Shown here piece by piece: positions 19,444 to 27,828 of a DNA stretch of 64,000 nucleotides. The translations under genes and the position numbers were made by a program. Source of the DNA: Cellulomonas sp. S1-8 (lineage in GTDB: Bacteria; Actinomycetota; Actinomycetes; Actinomycetales; Cellulomonadaceae). The stretch lies in the NCBI RefSeq assembly GCF_026184235.1, contig NZ_CP110806.1, forward strand, positions 4,030,001 through 4,094,000, written 5' to 3'. Positions within the stretch are counted from its first letter, which is position 1. Every line of letters starts with the position of its first letter. The notes below the pieces were generated by a model. The model did no database searches and was not told the DNA's origin. It saw only the letters and a program-made list of their open reading frames with translations.

Positions 19444-20229
19444 TCAGCCGTCGGCCGCGGGCCCGTCGTCCTGGCCCAGGGTGACCACGAGCCGGTTGCC
19501 GTTCGCGGCGCGGACGTACGGCTCGGACCCCGGCCGCCAGGACAGCGCCCGCACGGTCCGGTCGACCAGCTCGACGTCGTCGAGCGAGGCCAGCTCCTGC
19601 ATGCCGTCCAGCGCGTCACGCGTGTAGAGGACCGACCGGGACTGCTCGTACCCGGGCCACAGCGCCTGCGGCGTCGCCGTGATCTCCCCCGCGAGCGCGC
19701 GGGGGAACGCCTCCCGGAACAGCTCGTACGCCTCGTCGAGCAGCAGCGGCATCAGCTGGGCGACCGTGCGGTCGTGCGGCAGCGGGAAGTCGCGGCGGGC
19801 GAGGACGTCCCCGGTGTCGATGCCGGCGTCCATGCGGTGCAGGGTGACACCGAACTCGTCCTCGCCGCGCAGCACCGCGAACGACAGCGAGGTCAGCGCC
19901 CCCCGGTACCAGGGCAGGGGCGCGAGGTGCAGGTTCATCACGCCGGAGGCGAAGAGGTCCAGCGTCCGCTGCGGCAGGATGCGGGGGTACCCGATCGCCA
20001 CCGCCGCGGCCTCGACGGGGCCGTCCAGGTCGTCGACGGCGATCACCGGGACGCCCGCCGCCTCCGCCGCGCGCACCAGGGCGGGGTCGACGTCGGGCTG
20101 CGCGGCCGACGGCGCCACCACGGCCTGCAGCTGCGCGCACCCGGTCGTCCGGACGAGGTCCACGCAGCGCGCCGTCAGCGCGGTCACCCCGAGCACGTAC
20201 AGGCGGGTCGGGTCCGCCTCGGCGCTCAT
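19444..20229 (-). CDS. formyltransferase (Fmt-like, probably amino-sugar N-formyltransferase)
   Basis: A 261-residue enzyme using N10-formyltetrahydrofolate. The catalytic triad of the family is present: Asn99 and His101 in VMNLHLAPLPWYRG and Asp138 in GIDTGDVL. The catalytic core is complete, but at 261 residues it is shorter than methionyl-tRNA formyltransferase (about 310), and the tRNA-binding C-terminal domain appears reduced. With a DegT aminotransferase directly upstream and translationally coupled to it (ATGA overlap at 20226-20229), the likely acceptor is an amino sugar or aminocyclitol, not Met-tRNA. Confidence 0.85.
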   Translation of the reverse strand: MSAEADPTRLYVLGVTALTARCVDLVRTTGCAQLQAVVAPSAAQPDVDPALVRAAEAAGVPVIAVDDLDGPVEAAAVAIGYPRILPQRTLDLFASGVMNLHLAPLPWYRGALTSLSFAVLRGEDEFGVTLHRMDAGIDTGDVLARRDFPLPHDRTVAQLMPLLLDEAYELFREAFPRALAGEITATPQALWPGYEQSRSVLYTRDALDGMQELASLDDVELVDRTVRALSWRPGSEPYVRAANGNRLVVTLGQDDGPAADG

Positions 20230-21572
20230 CGGCCGTGGCTCGCGGCGTCGCGAGGGGCGGGCGGGCGCGCACCCGCCGCGGCACCGGCCGGCACCGCCGC
20301 GAGCCGGTCGAGATGGGCGTCGACCTTCGCGAACGCGTCGAGGTACTGCTCGACAACCCCCCGGTCGTCCGGCCACCGGTAGAAGGTGGGCAGCGAGAGC
20401 GCGTTCGCCTCGAGGAAGCACCCGCGCGGGAAGCGCTCCGCGACCTCCTCGTCGGGCATCGGCGACGGCTCGTCCCCGGCGGCGGCACGCCAGGGGGCGT
20501 CGTCGGCGGCGAACAGCGGCAGCCGGGCCAGCAGGCGGCCCGACGGGGCGTCGACCTCCACACCCTCCGCGCGCAGCGCCTCGACGACACGGTCCCGACC
20601 GACCGCGACGCCCGCGTCGCTGAGGTACGGCTTGTACCCGTACCAGGCGCCCATGTCGCGCCGGTCGGGCACCTCGACAGGGACGACGGTCGACGACGCG
20701 ACGAGCGCGTCGTTGAGGTGGCCGAGCGCGTCCTGACGCTGCCGGGCCAGGTCGTCGAAGCGGCGCAGCGACTCCAGGGCGACGATGGCGTTGAACGGCG
20801 ACATCCGCAGCTTGAGCCCGTACCCGGACTCCCAGAACGCGCGCAGGCCCGCGTCGCGGACGTCCGCCCTGGCACGGTCCCGGTAGTGCCCGGCCAGGAT
20901 CGCGCGGTCCGCGATCCCGTCGTCGTCGGTGACGAGGATCCCGCCCTCCCCCGCGTACACCGCCTTGTTCGCCTGCAACGAGAAGATCGCGACGTCGCCC
21001 CACGTGCCGACCGGACGTCCGTCGTAGCGGCTGCCGTGCGCGTGCGAGCAGTCCTCGATGACGGCCAGGCCGTGCTCGGCGGCGACGGCGAGGATCTCGC
21101 GCAGCGCCGCCGCGCGCCCCCACTGGTGCACCACGACGACCGCCCGCGTCCGCGGGGTGATCGCGGCGCGGACCGCCGCCGGGTCCAGGCACCGCGACCC
21201 CAGCTCGACGTCGGCGAAGCGGACGCCCGCCCCCAGCGCACGGGCCGGGCTCACGGCTGCGTGGTAGGTCAGGACCGGCGCGATGACCTCGTCGCCCGGT
21301 CCGACGCCGACGGCCATCATCGCCGCGAGCATCGCGGACGTCCCCGAGTTGTAGGCGATGCTGTGCGTCCTCCCGGGCGTCAGGTGGTCGCGGAACTCCC
21401 GCTCCAGCTCACCGATGGGCCCGGCGTTGCCGCGGATGCCGATGTCGTCGGTCCGCTGCCGGGCCAGGCGCTCCAGCTCCCCGGGCAGGGGCGCCGGCGG
21501 CCAGGGCTCGTGGGGGTGGGGCGTGGTGACGGCAGGCTCCCCGCCGACGAGGGCGAGCTCGTTGCTCCGCAC
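20226..21572 (-). CDS. DegT/DnrJ/EryC1/StrS-family PLP aminotransferase
   Basis: A 448-residue aminotransferase of the sugar/aminocyclitol class. Sequence landmarks are YNSGTSAML (about 74-82), the Asp/Ser-containing IEDCSHAHGSRY (about 172-183) and the PLP-binding Lys203 in SLQANKAVYAGEGG. It would move an amino group, commonly from L-Glu or L-Gln, to a keto sugar or ketocyclitol. The GTG start follows AAGGAGA. Its end overlaps the formyltransferase start by four bases, so the two act together: amination, then N-formylation. A 13-base tandem repeat lies directly upstream. Confidence 0.92.
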   Translation of the reverse strand: MRSNELALVGGEPAVTTPHPHEPWPPAPLPGELERLARQRTDDIGIRGNAGPIGELEREFRDHLTPGRTHSIAYNSGTSAMLAAMMAVGVGPGDEVIAPVLTYHAAVSPARALGAGVRFADVELGSRCLDPAAVRAAITPRTRAVVVVHQWGRAAALREILAVAAEHGLAVIEDCSHAHGSRYDGRPVGTWGDVAIFSLQANKAVYAGEGGILVTDDDGIADRAILAGHYRDRARADVRDAGLRAFWESGYGLKLRMSPFNAIVALESLRRFDDLARQRQDALGHLNDALVASSTVVPVEVPDRRDMGAWYGYKPYLSDAGVAVGRDRVVEALRAEGVEVDAPSGRLLARLPLFAADDAPWRAAAGDEPSPMPDEEVAERFPRGCFLEANALSLPTFYRWPDDRGVVEQYLDAFAKVDAHLDRLAAVPAGAAAGARPPAPRDAASHGR

Positions 21573-21605
21573 GGCGTCTCCTTCTCTCAGCCGGGTCTCT
21601 CGGCC

Positions 21606-21678
21606 GGTTCGCTGGGCTGGTTCTCTGGGCTGGTTCGCTGGGCCGGTTCGCTGGGCCGGCTCTCTGGGCTGGTTCGCT
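21606..21678. repeat. 13-base tandem repeat, about 5.6 copies
   Basis: Units such as GGTTCGCTGGGCC run head to tail with one or two substitutions per copy (units at 21606, 21619, 21632, 21645 and 21658, and a partial one at 21671). The array fills most of the 104-base gap between the oxidoreductase stop and the aminotransferase start and touches the stop codon. The variants at fixed positions suggest slippage or copy-number change. Confidence 0.9.
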
Positions 21679-22678
21679 ACGCCGGGGCAACCGCGGACGG
21701 GGTGTGGGCCGCGGACTGGTAGATCTCCTCGCAGGTGCGCACGACGGCGATGTGGTGCCGCAGGTGCGACAACGCGCGCTCGGGGTCGCGGGCCACGTCG
21801 AGGAACGAGCTGAGGACGACGGCCGGCGAGTCGGTGCACCGCTCGGGGCCCTGGTACTCGTCGAGCAGACGGCCGTCCTCCGCGTGCACGGTGACGTGCG
21901 CGGCACGGACGTCGACCGTCGCGACACCGAGGGTGCCGTGCACCTCGAACGTCTCGCGCTTCTCGTGCGCGTGCCGGGCGACGAACAGGTGGCAGCCGAC
22001 CTGGCCGTCCCCGAACTCCAGCGAGGCCGACACGAGGTCCTCGAGGTCCTGCTCGCGCGAGCCGGGGTAGCGGAAGTGCTTGCTGGCCCCCAGCACCTCG
22101 GCCGGCCCGAAGACGTCGGTGAGCACGTCGAGCGCGTGGTACCCCATGTCGAGGAGCACGCCACCCCGCGCGTGCTCCCACTCGGAGCGCCACCCGCTGG
22201 TCGGTGCGGCGAACGCCATGCTGTAGCACCACTCCGCCCAGTACGGCTCGCCGATCGTGTCCAGCACGTGGCGCAGGTAGCGGAACTCCGGGCGGATCGG
22301 CCGCTGCGTGAGCGTCACGATGCTCCTGCCGCTGCGCTCGGCGAGCTCCAGCAGGGACGTCGCGGACTCGACGTCGGGCACCAGCGGCTTCTCGATCAGC
22401 ACGTGCGACCCGGCCTCGACGCACTGCCGGATCACCTCGTAGTGCTGCCCGTGCGGGAGCGTCACCAGGACGACGTCGGGCACGTGGTCGGCCAGCAGGT
22501 CGTCGACGCGGTCGAAGAGGCGGGGAGAGTGCCGCAGCAGGCGCGGCAGGCCCCCGTCCGCCGGGTCGACGAGACCGGTCAGGCGCACGCCCGTGAGCGT
22601 GTCGAGGGCCTGCACGTACTCGGAGCCCTGGTGACCCCGGTACCCGATGCAGGCCATCGTCGTCGGTGACGACAGCAT
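21677..22678 (-). CDS. Gfo/Idh/MocA-family oxidoreductase
   Basis: A 333-residue NAD(P)-dependent sugar or cyclitol dehydrogenase. The N-terminal Rossmann fold starts near CIGYRGHQGSEYV (a relaxed GxGxxG), and the family motif EKP is at residues 96-98 in HVLIEKPLVPD. The C-terminal substrate domain (about 125-330) includes GGVLLDMGYHALDVL with the catalytic His. In this cluster it may generate the keto group used by the aminotransferase downstream. AAGGGGG precedes the ATG at 22678. It is divergent from the MGT glycosyltransferase gene. Confidence 0.9.
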   Translation of the reverse strand: MLSSPTTMACIGYRGHQGSEYVQALDTLTGVRLTGLVDPADGGLPRLLRHSPRLFDRVDDLLADHVPDVVLVTLPHGQHYEVIRQCVEAGSHVLIEKPLVPDVESATSLLELAERSGRSIVTLTQRPIRPEFRYLRHVLDTIGEPYWAEWCYSMAFAAPTSGWRSEWEHARGGVLLDMGYHALDVLTDVFGPAEVLGASKHFRYPGSREQDLEDLVSASLEFGDGQVGCHLFVARHAHEKRETFEVHGTLGVATVDVRAAHVTVHAEDGRLLDEYQGPERCTDSPAVVLSSFLDVARDPERALSHLRHHIAVVRTCEEIYQSAAHTPSAVAPA

Positions 22679-22775
22679 TTTCGTGCCCCCTTTGCGGTCG
22701 TGCTCACCTGAAAGAGCGAGGCCGTCCACTCGCGTGTAACGTCCCTTTTGACCGATCGTCCAGGAGGCTAACACC

Positions 22776-24032
22776 ATGGAAATACGGCAGCGACCCGAGA
22801 GCGTTCTCTTCGCACCGTGGGGCAATGGGATGGGACATCTGATGCGGATGGTCGTCCTCGCCGTCGAGGCGGAGAAGACGGGCTGCCGCGCGACCATTGC
22901 GGTGATGGACGACGAGCAGGAGGACGCGGTCCGCGCGCGCGGCGTGGACTGCGTGCGGTACCTCGACTGGTCCGAGGCGCTGGACCCGTGGCTCGTGTGG
23001 TCCGACCCCGGGTACTGGCTCACCGCGATCGGCAACGACCGCGTGACGCTGCGCGAGACGGGGGCGGACCTGGTCGTCGTCGACAGCCGCCTCAGCATGA
23101 CCGTCGCCGCCGGGCTCGAGGACTGCCGGGCGGTCGCCGTGGTCCAGGACATGGACTTCCCCGACTACGTCTACCCGGGGCGGGGGCGCCGCGAGGACCT
23201 CTGGGACGGCGTGAGCGTGGCGCTGAGGGAGGCGCTGCGCGCGCACGGGATCGACTGGACCCACGACGACCCCCGTGAGGTCGTCGTCGACGCCGGTGTC
23301 GTGGTCCCCGGCACCCCCGAGTCGGACGACGTCCCCGCGCGGCACCGGGGGTCGGCGCGGTTCGTCGGTCCCCTCACGGGGTACGCCGACGCGCCGTCCG
23401 ACGACGGGCTGCCGGAGCGCGGCGCCGTCCTGCTCTACAAGACGCTGTCCACCCGGAGCGACCTGGGTGCGTTCCGCGCGGCCTTCGAGGACCTCATGCC
23501 GCGGGTGCACGTGGCCACGGGGTCCGCGCGGGAGGCCCAGGCCCTCGCCGCGGCACCCGAGCTCGCAGGTGCTCACGTCGCCGAGTCGTGGAACGTGACG
23601 GGCCCCCACGCGGCACGTCTGGCCGCCGCGGTGATCCACGGCGGGCACGGCACGATGCTGCACATGGCCCAGGCCGGCGTGCCGTGCCTCGTCGTGCCGG
23701 ACCTCAGCCCCGAGCGGTACGCCAACGCGTGCAAGGCCGGCCGGTTCGGGTCGATGCGCGCCGTGCTCGACGGCCTCGACCCCGCCGACCTGACGTGGTC
23801 GGCCCAGTCGTCCTCCGACGGCGCCGCGGACTTCGCCGCCGTCCGGCGCGAGCTCGACGCCCTCCTGCAGGACGCCGGGGCACACGCACGGGCCGCGCAC
23901 CTCGCCACCGCCTACGCCGACCACACCGTCGAGCGCGCCTGGCGCGAGGTGCTCGACGTGGCCACGGTGCCCCGCACGGCGCGTCTGCCCGTCGACGCCA
24001 CGGCCGCCGCAGGCCCCCGGGACGCCGGGTGA
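22776..24032 (+). CDS. MGT-type glycosyltransferase (GT1-like)
   Basis: A 418-residue GT-B fold enzyme. The N-terminus FAPWGNGMGHLMRM carries the Gly-rich loop and catalytic-region His of the family. The C-terminal donor-binding motif near residue 288 is HGGHGTMLHMAQAGVPCLVV, followed by PDLSPERYANA. It would transfer a nucleotide-activated sugar to a small acceptor. The ATG has a strong AGGAGG site. Its stop overlaps the GTG of the Nudix gene. Together with the divergent oxidoreductase, aminotransferase and formyltransferase it points to assembly of a formamido-sugar glycoside. Confidence 0.85.
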   Translation: MEIRQRPESVLFAPWGNGMGHLMRMVVLAVEAEKTGCRATIAVMDDEQEDAVRARGVDCVRYLDWSEALDPWLVWSDPGYWLTAIGNDRVTLRETGADLVVVDSRLSMTVAAGLEDCRAVAVVQDMDFPDYVYPGRGRREDLWDGVSVALREALRAHGIDWTHDDPREVVVDAGVVVPGTPESDDVPARHRGSARFVGPLTGYADAPSDDGLPERGAVLLYKTLSTRSDLGAFRAAFEDLMPRVHVATGSAREAQALAAAPELAGAHVAESWNVTGPHAARLAAAVIHGGHGTMLHMAQAGVPCLVVPDLSPERYANACKAGRFGSMRAVLDGLDPADLTWSAQSSSDGAADFAAVRRELDALLQDAGAHARAAHLATAYADHTVERAWREVLDVATVPRTARLPVDATAAAGPRDAG

Positions 24033-24466
24033 CCGACGGCGTCACGCACGTCGCCGCCCTCGTGGTGATCGACGGCGCGCTGCTCATCCAACGACGGGCC
24101 GCGACCCGCCGCTTCCTGCCGTCCGCCTGGGACGTCGTCGGCGGTGCGGTCGAGCCGTCGGAGAGCCTGGAGGACGCCCTGCGGCGCGAGGTCCGGGAGG
24201 AGACGGGGCTGGAGGTCGTGGGCATCGGGCCGTGGGTGTGCGACGTGCGGTTCGACGAGGACGGGCTCGCGCGCCGCGAGCGCGGTGCGATCACCTACGT
24301 CGCCGCGGGCCTGCCCCGCCCCGAGCCGGGCAAGGCAGACGCGCTCGCCCTGGTCACGCGGTTGGAGGCGTTCGTCGAGGACAACCGGAGCCGCGGCTAC
24401 GGGGACCACCTCGCGCGCACCGCCGGGGCCGGTCTCGCGTGGCTCGCGGCGGCGTCGAGCGGCTAG
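24029..24466 (+). CDS. Nudix hydrolase
   Basis: A 145-residue protein with a complete Nudix box at residues 39-61 (GAVEPSE...REVREETGL), the Mg2+ site that hydrolyses a nucleoside diphosphate bond. The N-terminal ALVVIDGALLIQRRA is the usual first strand. It overlaps the glycosyltransferase by four bases (GTGA), so it is coupled to it. A role in trimming nucleotide sugars or sanitising dNTPs is possible. Confidence 0.92.
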   Translation: MTDGVTHVAALVVIDGALLIQRRAATRRFLPSAWDVVGGAVEPSESLEDALRREVREETGLEVVGIGPWVCDVRFDEDGLARRERGAITYVAAGLPRPEPGKADALALVTRLEAFVEDNRSRGYGDHLARTAGAGLAWLAAASSG

Positions 24467-24581
24467 CACCGGGGGTCCCGGCCCGCCGGGGGGCCTTGCG
24501 CGGATCCGACGAAACGCTCATGGTGGAGGGCCAGGCGCGCGACGACGGGCGCCTGACGTCGCACAGCCCGGGGGGGCGGAC

Positions 24582-25175
24582 ATGGATCCAGCACGTGCAC
24601 GCAAGGTCAAGGTCGGACTGGCGGGGCTGGCGGTGCTGGGGCTCGGCGCGGCCCTGACGAGCGCCCAGTGGACCGACCAGGTCTTCTTCCAGGCCGACGT
24701 GGCCACGGGCGTCTTCAACATCCAGGGCGCCGTCCCGGACGACCCGACGGCGCCGGCGCTCCCCGCCGACCCGGAGTGGCTCGAGTCGGCCACCTGGGGT
24801 CCGCCGCAGGACGCGACCACCGTCGCCGCCCTCGAGCTCGACCTGGGCACCCTGCAGATCGCGCCGGACGAGACGGTCACCTTCACCGGCTACGTCCGCA
24901 ACGACCCGACGAGCACCTGGACGGCCGACGTCACGGACCTCACGGTGGCGGGGGACTTCCTGCCCGACGGGATCACGGCGGGCACGCCCGAGTACGCCGA
25001 CCCGATCGGTGCGGCCGAGCTCGACCCGGGCGCCGTCGCGACGTTCACGGTGGACGTCACGGCCGGTCCCGCCGAGGTGACGCCCGGGGACGGCGGCGTG
25101 GTCCAGGGTGCAGCCGGGAGCATCGTCGTGCTCGTGAACGGCGAGTCCGTCGCGCCGTTCGTCGGCATCCCCTGA
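24582..25175 (+). CDS. exported protein with SipW-type signal peptide (TasA/camelysin-like)
   Basis: A 197-residue secreted protein. Residues 1-32 form a signal peptide with the ARKVKVGLAGLAVLGLGAAL core, followed at once by TSAQWTDQVFF. This is the pattern of proteins cleaved by SipW-type peptidases. The mature part is a beta-rich, Thr/Asp-rich domain (about 45-195) like alternate-signal exported fibre or matrix proteins. A GGGGGGG stretch lies before the ATG. It opens an operon of four genes ending with a SipW-type peptidase, which should process it. Confidence 0.8.
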   Translation: MDPARARKVKVGLAGLAVLGLGAALTSAQWTDQVFFQADVATGVFNIQGAVPDDPTAPALPADPEWLESATWGPPQDATTVAALELDLGTLQIAPDETVTFTGYVRNDPTSTWTADVTDLTVAGDFLPDGITAGTPEYADPIGAAELDPGAVATFTVDVTAGPAEVTPGDGGVVQGAAGSIVVLVNGESVAPFVGIP

Positions 25176-25192
25176 CGCGCCGCACGACGACC

Positions 25193-25843
25193 GTGCCCCG
25201 CGTCGGCGGCAGGCTGCCGCGTGCGCTGATCGTGACCGGCCTGGCGCTCGCCGGGTCGGTCGCGGTCGCGCCCGCGGCGGGCGCCGCCGCCGTGGACGTC
25301 CAGCCGGCGCGGCTGACGTTCGCGGCCCTCGCCGCCGGCGAGGTCGCGTACGCCACGACGCAGCTGACGGCGGTCCCGGCGGACCGGGTCGTCGTGGTGC
25401 GGGCCACCGTCACCGGCACCGGGCCGCTCGCGTCGTCCGTCACGACGAGCGTCGAGTCCTGCGCCGCCGCCTGGACGGAGGCCGGGTGCGCCGCCGGTGC
25501 GGCGGTGCTGGTCGACGGCTGGGTACCGGCCGACGGCCGCAGCGAGGCGCTGGACGTGCCGGTCCCGGCGGGCGGCACCGCGTACCTGCGGGTGGGTGTG
25601 CGCGTCGCGGCGGACGCACCGCCGAGCACCGCGGGCGTGCTCACGTACGCCCTCGACCTCGTCGGGCCAGACGCCCCCGGCCCGTCGCCCGCCCCCCCGG
25701 GAGGGGCGGGAGGGGCGGGCGTGGGCGCGCTGCCCACGACCGGCACCGACGTGCTGGCCGCGGGGGTCGCGGCCGCCGCCCTGGTCGCGCTGGGGCGGGC
25801 GCTGCGTGCGGCCGCGCGCCGCCGTACGGGGGCGGCGCGGTGA
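25193..25843 (+). CDS. LPXTG-anchored surface protein
   Basis: A 216-residue cell-wall protein. A signal peptide (about 1-34: LIVTGLALAGSVAVAPAAGAAA) is followed by a beta-rich domain, VDVQPARLTFAALAAGEVAY and a single Cys pair (CAAAWTEAGC). A Pro/Gly-rich linker comes next, then LPTTG at about residue 180 with a hydrophobic helix and a basic tail (RAAARRR). It should be fixed to peptidoglycan by a sortase, but no sortase gene is in the window. The GTG start lacks a strong ribosome site. Its stop overlaps the next gene by four bases. Confidence 0.8.
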   Translation: MPRVGGRLPRALIVTGLALAGSVAVAPAAGAAAVDVQPARLTFAALAAGEVAYATTQLTAVPADRVVVVRATVTGTGPLASSVTTSVESCAAAWTEAGCAAGAAVLVDGWVPADGRSEALDVPVPAGGTAYLRVGVRVAADAPPSTAGVLTYALDLVGPDAPGPSPAPPGGAGGAGVGALPTTGTDVLAAGVAAAALVALGRALRAAARRRTGAAR

Positions 25844-27219
25844 CGGGCGCGCGGACGACGACGCGTGCGCGGGCCGCTCTCGCGGCGGCGGTCACGCTCG
25901 GTGTCGCGCTCGCGCTGACCGCCCTGGCCACCGGTCCGACGTCCGCCCGCTGGACGGACGAGGTCCACGCCCGCGGCCTGGTGGCGGTCGTCATCCCCGT
26001 GGCCGCGGTCACGGAGGTGACCACGGGGGACTCCTACGCCTGCGCGGTCGTCGAGGGGCGGGGGTGGTGCTGGGGCAACGGCCAGGGCGGCGTGCTCGGC
26101 GACGGGACCGCCACGTCGCGCATGACGCCCGTCGCCGTGGGCGACGGGACCGACGCGATGGCGGGGCTCACGGTCACCGACATCGACGCGTCCACCCGGC
26201 TGACCTGCGCGGTCGCGGGCGCGCGTGCGTTCTGCTGGGGTGCGAGCAACCTCGGCGACTACGACACCTTCAGCCCGTGGATGGCCGGTCAGCAGAACGC
26301 CCCCGTCGCCGTGTACGACGGCACGCCCGCCACGGACCCCGGACCGTACGCCTACGACTCCCCGCTGGCCGGCGTGGCGGTGCAGGACATCGACGCCGGC
26401 GAGTGGCTGAGCTGCGCCGTGGGCCTGCCGGGCACGGGCGCCTGCTGGGGCGTGGTCACGGGACTCTCGTGGCCCGTGCCCGGCCCGAACCCGGCGTGGC
26501 GGGACAACGCGCCGATCCGCATCCCGACCGTCGGGCAGGACCCGCTCAGCCAGCTCCCGGACGGGTCGGCCCTCACCCGTGTGTCGGCCGACTTCGAGAC
26601 CGGGTGCGTGCTCGCCGCCGGCACCGGGTACTGCTGGGGCATGAACGCCGAGGGCCAGGTCGGCAACGGGCTGACGGGCGTCCCGGAGCCGGCGCCGCAC
26701 CTCGTCTCCGCCGGCCAGATGGGCCAGGGCGGCGTCACCGACATCGCGGTCGCGGTGTTCCACGCCTGCGCGGCGTCCGGCGGGTCCGCGTACTGCTGGG
26801 GGCTGCGCTCGTCCGGGGCGATCGGCGACGGCGGCGGGCCCAACGGGTCGCAGACCACCCCGTCCGCCGTCCTGCTGCCCGGCGGCACCACGGTCACGGA
26901 CGTCTCCACGGGGGGCGGCTCCTCGTGCGCGCTGACGTCGGACGGCGAGATCTGGTGCTGGGGCTCCAACAGCGACGGGCAGCTCGGCTCGACGAGCGTC
27001 CCCCCGGGCACGACCAGCGAGCTGCCGGTGCTCGTCGACCGCGCCCTGATGCCCCCGGGTGTCACGTTCACCGCGGTGAGCATCGGCACCCGCCACACCT
27101 GCGCGATCGGCACCGACGACCAGGTGTACTGCTGGGGCCTCGGGACCGCGCTCGGGTACGTCGGGGCGTCGAGCACCAACCGCCCCCAGGTGCCCGTGAC
27201 CGCGGCCTGGGCGCCGTGA
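25840..27219 (+). CDS. exported RCC1-repeat protein
   Basis: A 459-residue secreted protein with a signal-like N-terminus ending TSARWTDEVHARG. That motif is almost the same as TSAQWTDQ in the first gene of the operon, so the same SipW-type peptidase should cut both. The rest contains seven RCC1-like repeats, each ending with a Cys-x(n)-CWG core (GWCWGNGQGG, AFCWGASNLG, ACWGVVTG, YCWGMNAEG, YCWGLRSSG, WCWGSNSDG, YCWGLGTAL), which suggests a seven-bladed beta propeller tied by disulfides. Its ligand is unknown. The GTG start overlaps the LPXTG gene by GTGA. Confidence 0.85.
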   Translation: MTGARTTTRARAALAAAVTLGVALALTALATGPTSARWTDEVHARGLVAVVIPVAAVTEVTTGDSYACAVVEGRGWCWGNGQGGVLGDGTATSRMTPVAVGDGTDAMAGLTVTDIDASTRLTCAVAGARAFCWGASNLGDYDTFSPWMAGQQNAPVAVYDGTPATDPGPYAYDSPLAGVAVQDIDAGEWLSCAVGLPGTGACWGVVTGLSWPVPGPNPAWRDNAPIRIPTVGQDPLSQLPDGSALTRVSADFETGCVLAAGTGYCWGMNAEGQVGNGLTGVPEPAPHLVSAGQMGQGGVTDIAVAVFHACAASGGSAYCWGLRSSGAIGDGGGPNGSQTTPSAVLLPGGTTVTDVSTGGGSSCALTSDGEIWCWGSNSDGQLGSTSVPPGTTSELPVLVDRALMPPGVTFTAVSIGTRHTCAIGTDDQVYCWGLGTALGYVGASSTNRPQVPVTAAWAP

Positions 27220-27779
27220 GCGCGCTGCGCCGGCTCGGGGACGCGCTGCTGAGCGTCGCGGCCGCGGCGGGCGTCGTCGGGCTGGCCCTGTTCGTCGCGG
27301 TGCAGGCCGGCGCCGTGCAGTCGCTCGTGGTGACGTCGGGGTCGATGCGCCCCGCGTACGACGTGGGCGACGTGATCCTCGCGCGGGAGGTGCGGGCCAC
27401 CGCGTTGGACGTCGGGGACGTAGCGACGCTCGACGACGGCACCGGGCGGCTCGTCACGCACCGGGTCGTGGCCGTCGAGCCGGGTGCGGGCCCCGGGGTC
27501 GTGACCGTGGGCATGCAGGGCGACGCCAACGCGTCCGCCGACGCCGCGCCGTACGTCGTGGACTCCGCCCTCGTGCCGCTGCTGCGGGTGCCGGCGGTCG
27601 GGCCGGTGGTGGCCGCCGTGCAGCGGCCCACGGTGTACGTGCCCGGGCTGGTCGCGGTCCTCGCGCTCGTCCTGGTCGCGCTGCTGCCGAGCGGCCGGCC
27701 CGACGCGGGTGACGGCACGGCGGAGGGCGCAGCGGTCGTCGGCGACCTGCAGCGCCTGGACGGGCGTCGGCCGTCCTGA
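27216..27779 (+). CDS. SipW-type signal peptidase I
   Basis: A 187-residue membrane signal peptidase of the ER/archaeal/SipW kind. The catalytic Ser43 is in VTSGSMRPAYDVGDVIL, and His82 (in LVTHRVVAV) takes the place of the Lys found in ordinary LepB. This Ser/His pair is what separates SipW types. Hydrophobic helices lie at about 12-35 and 145-162. The gene overlaps the RCC1 gene by four bases and is the last of the export operon. Its natural substrates should be the two TSA-x-WTD proteins upstream. Confidence 0.93.
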   Translation: MSALRRLGDALLSVAAAAGVVGLALFVAVQAGAVQSLVVTSGSMRPAYDVGDVILAREVRATALDVGDVATLDDGTGRLVTHRVVAVEPGAGPGVVTVGMQGDANASADAAPYVVDSALVPLLRVPAVGPVVAAVQRPTVYVPGLVAVLALVLVALLPSGRPDAGDGTAEGAAVVGDLQRLDGRRPS

Positions 27780-27828
27780 CCGGACGCGGCTACCGTCGGA
27801 CCCCCCGCCACCTGGACGAAGGAGTGCC

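Noticed and set aside
21606..21678. CRISPR or coding repeat
   Set aside because: 13-base units with no spacers. Read as protein it gives a Pro/Gln/Arg repeat with no start or ribosome site, between two well-defined genes.
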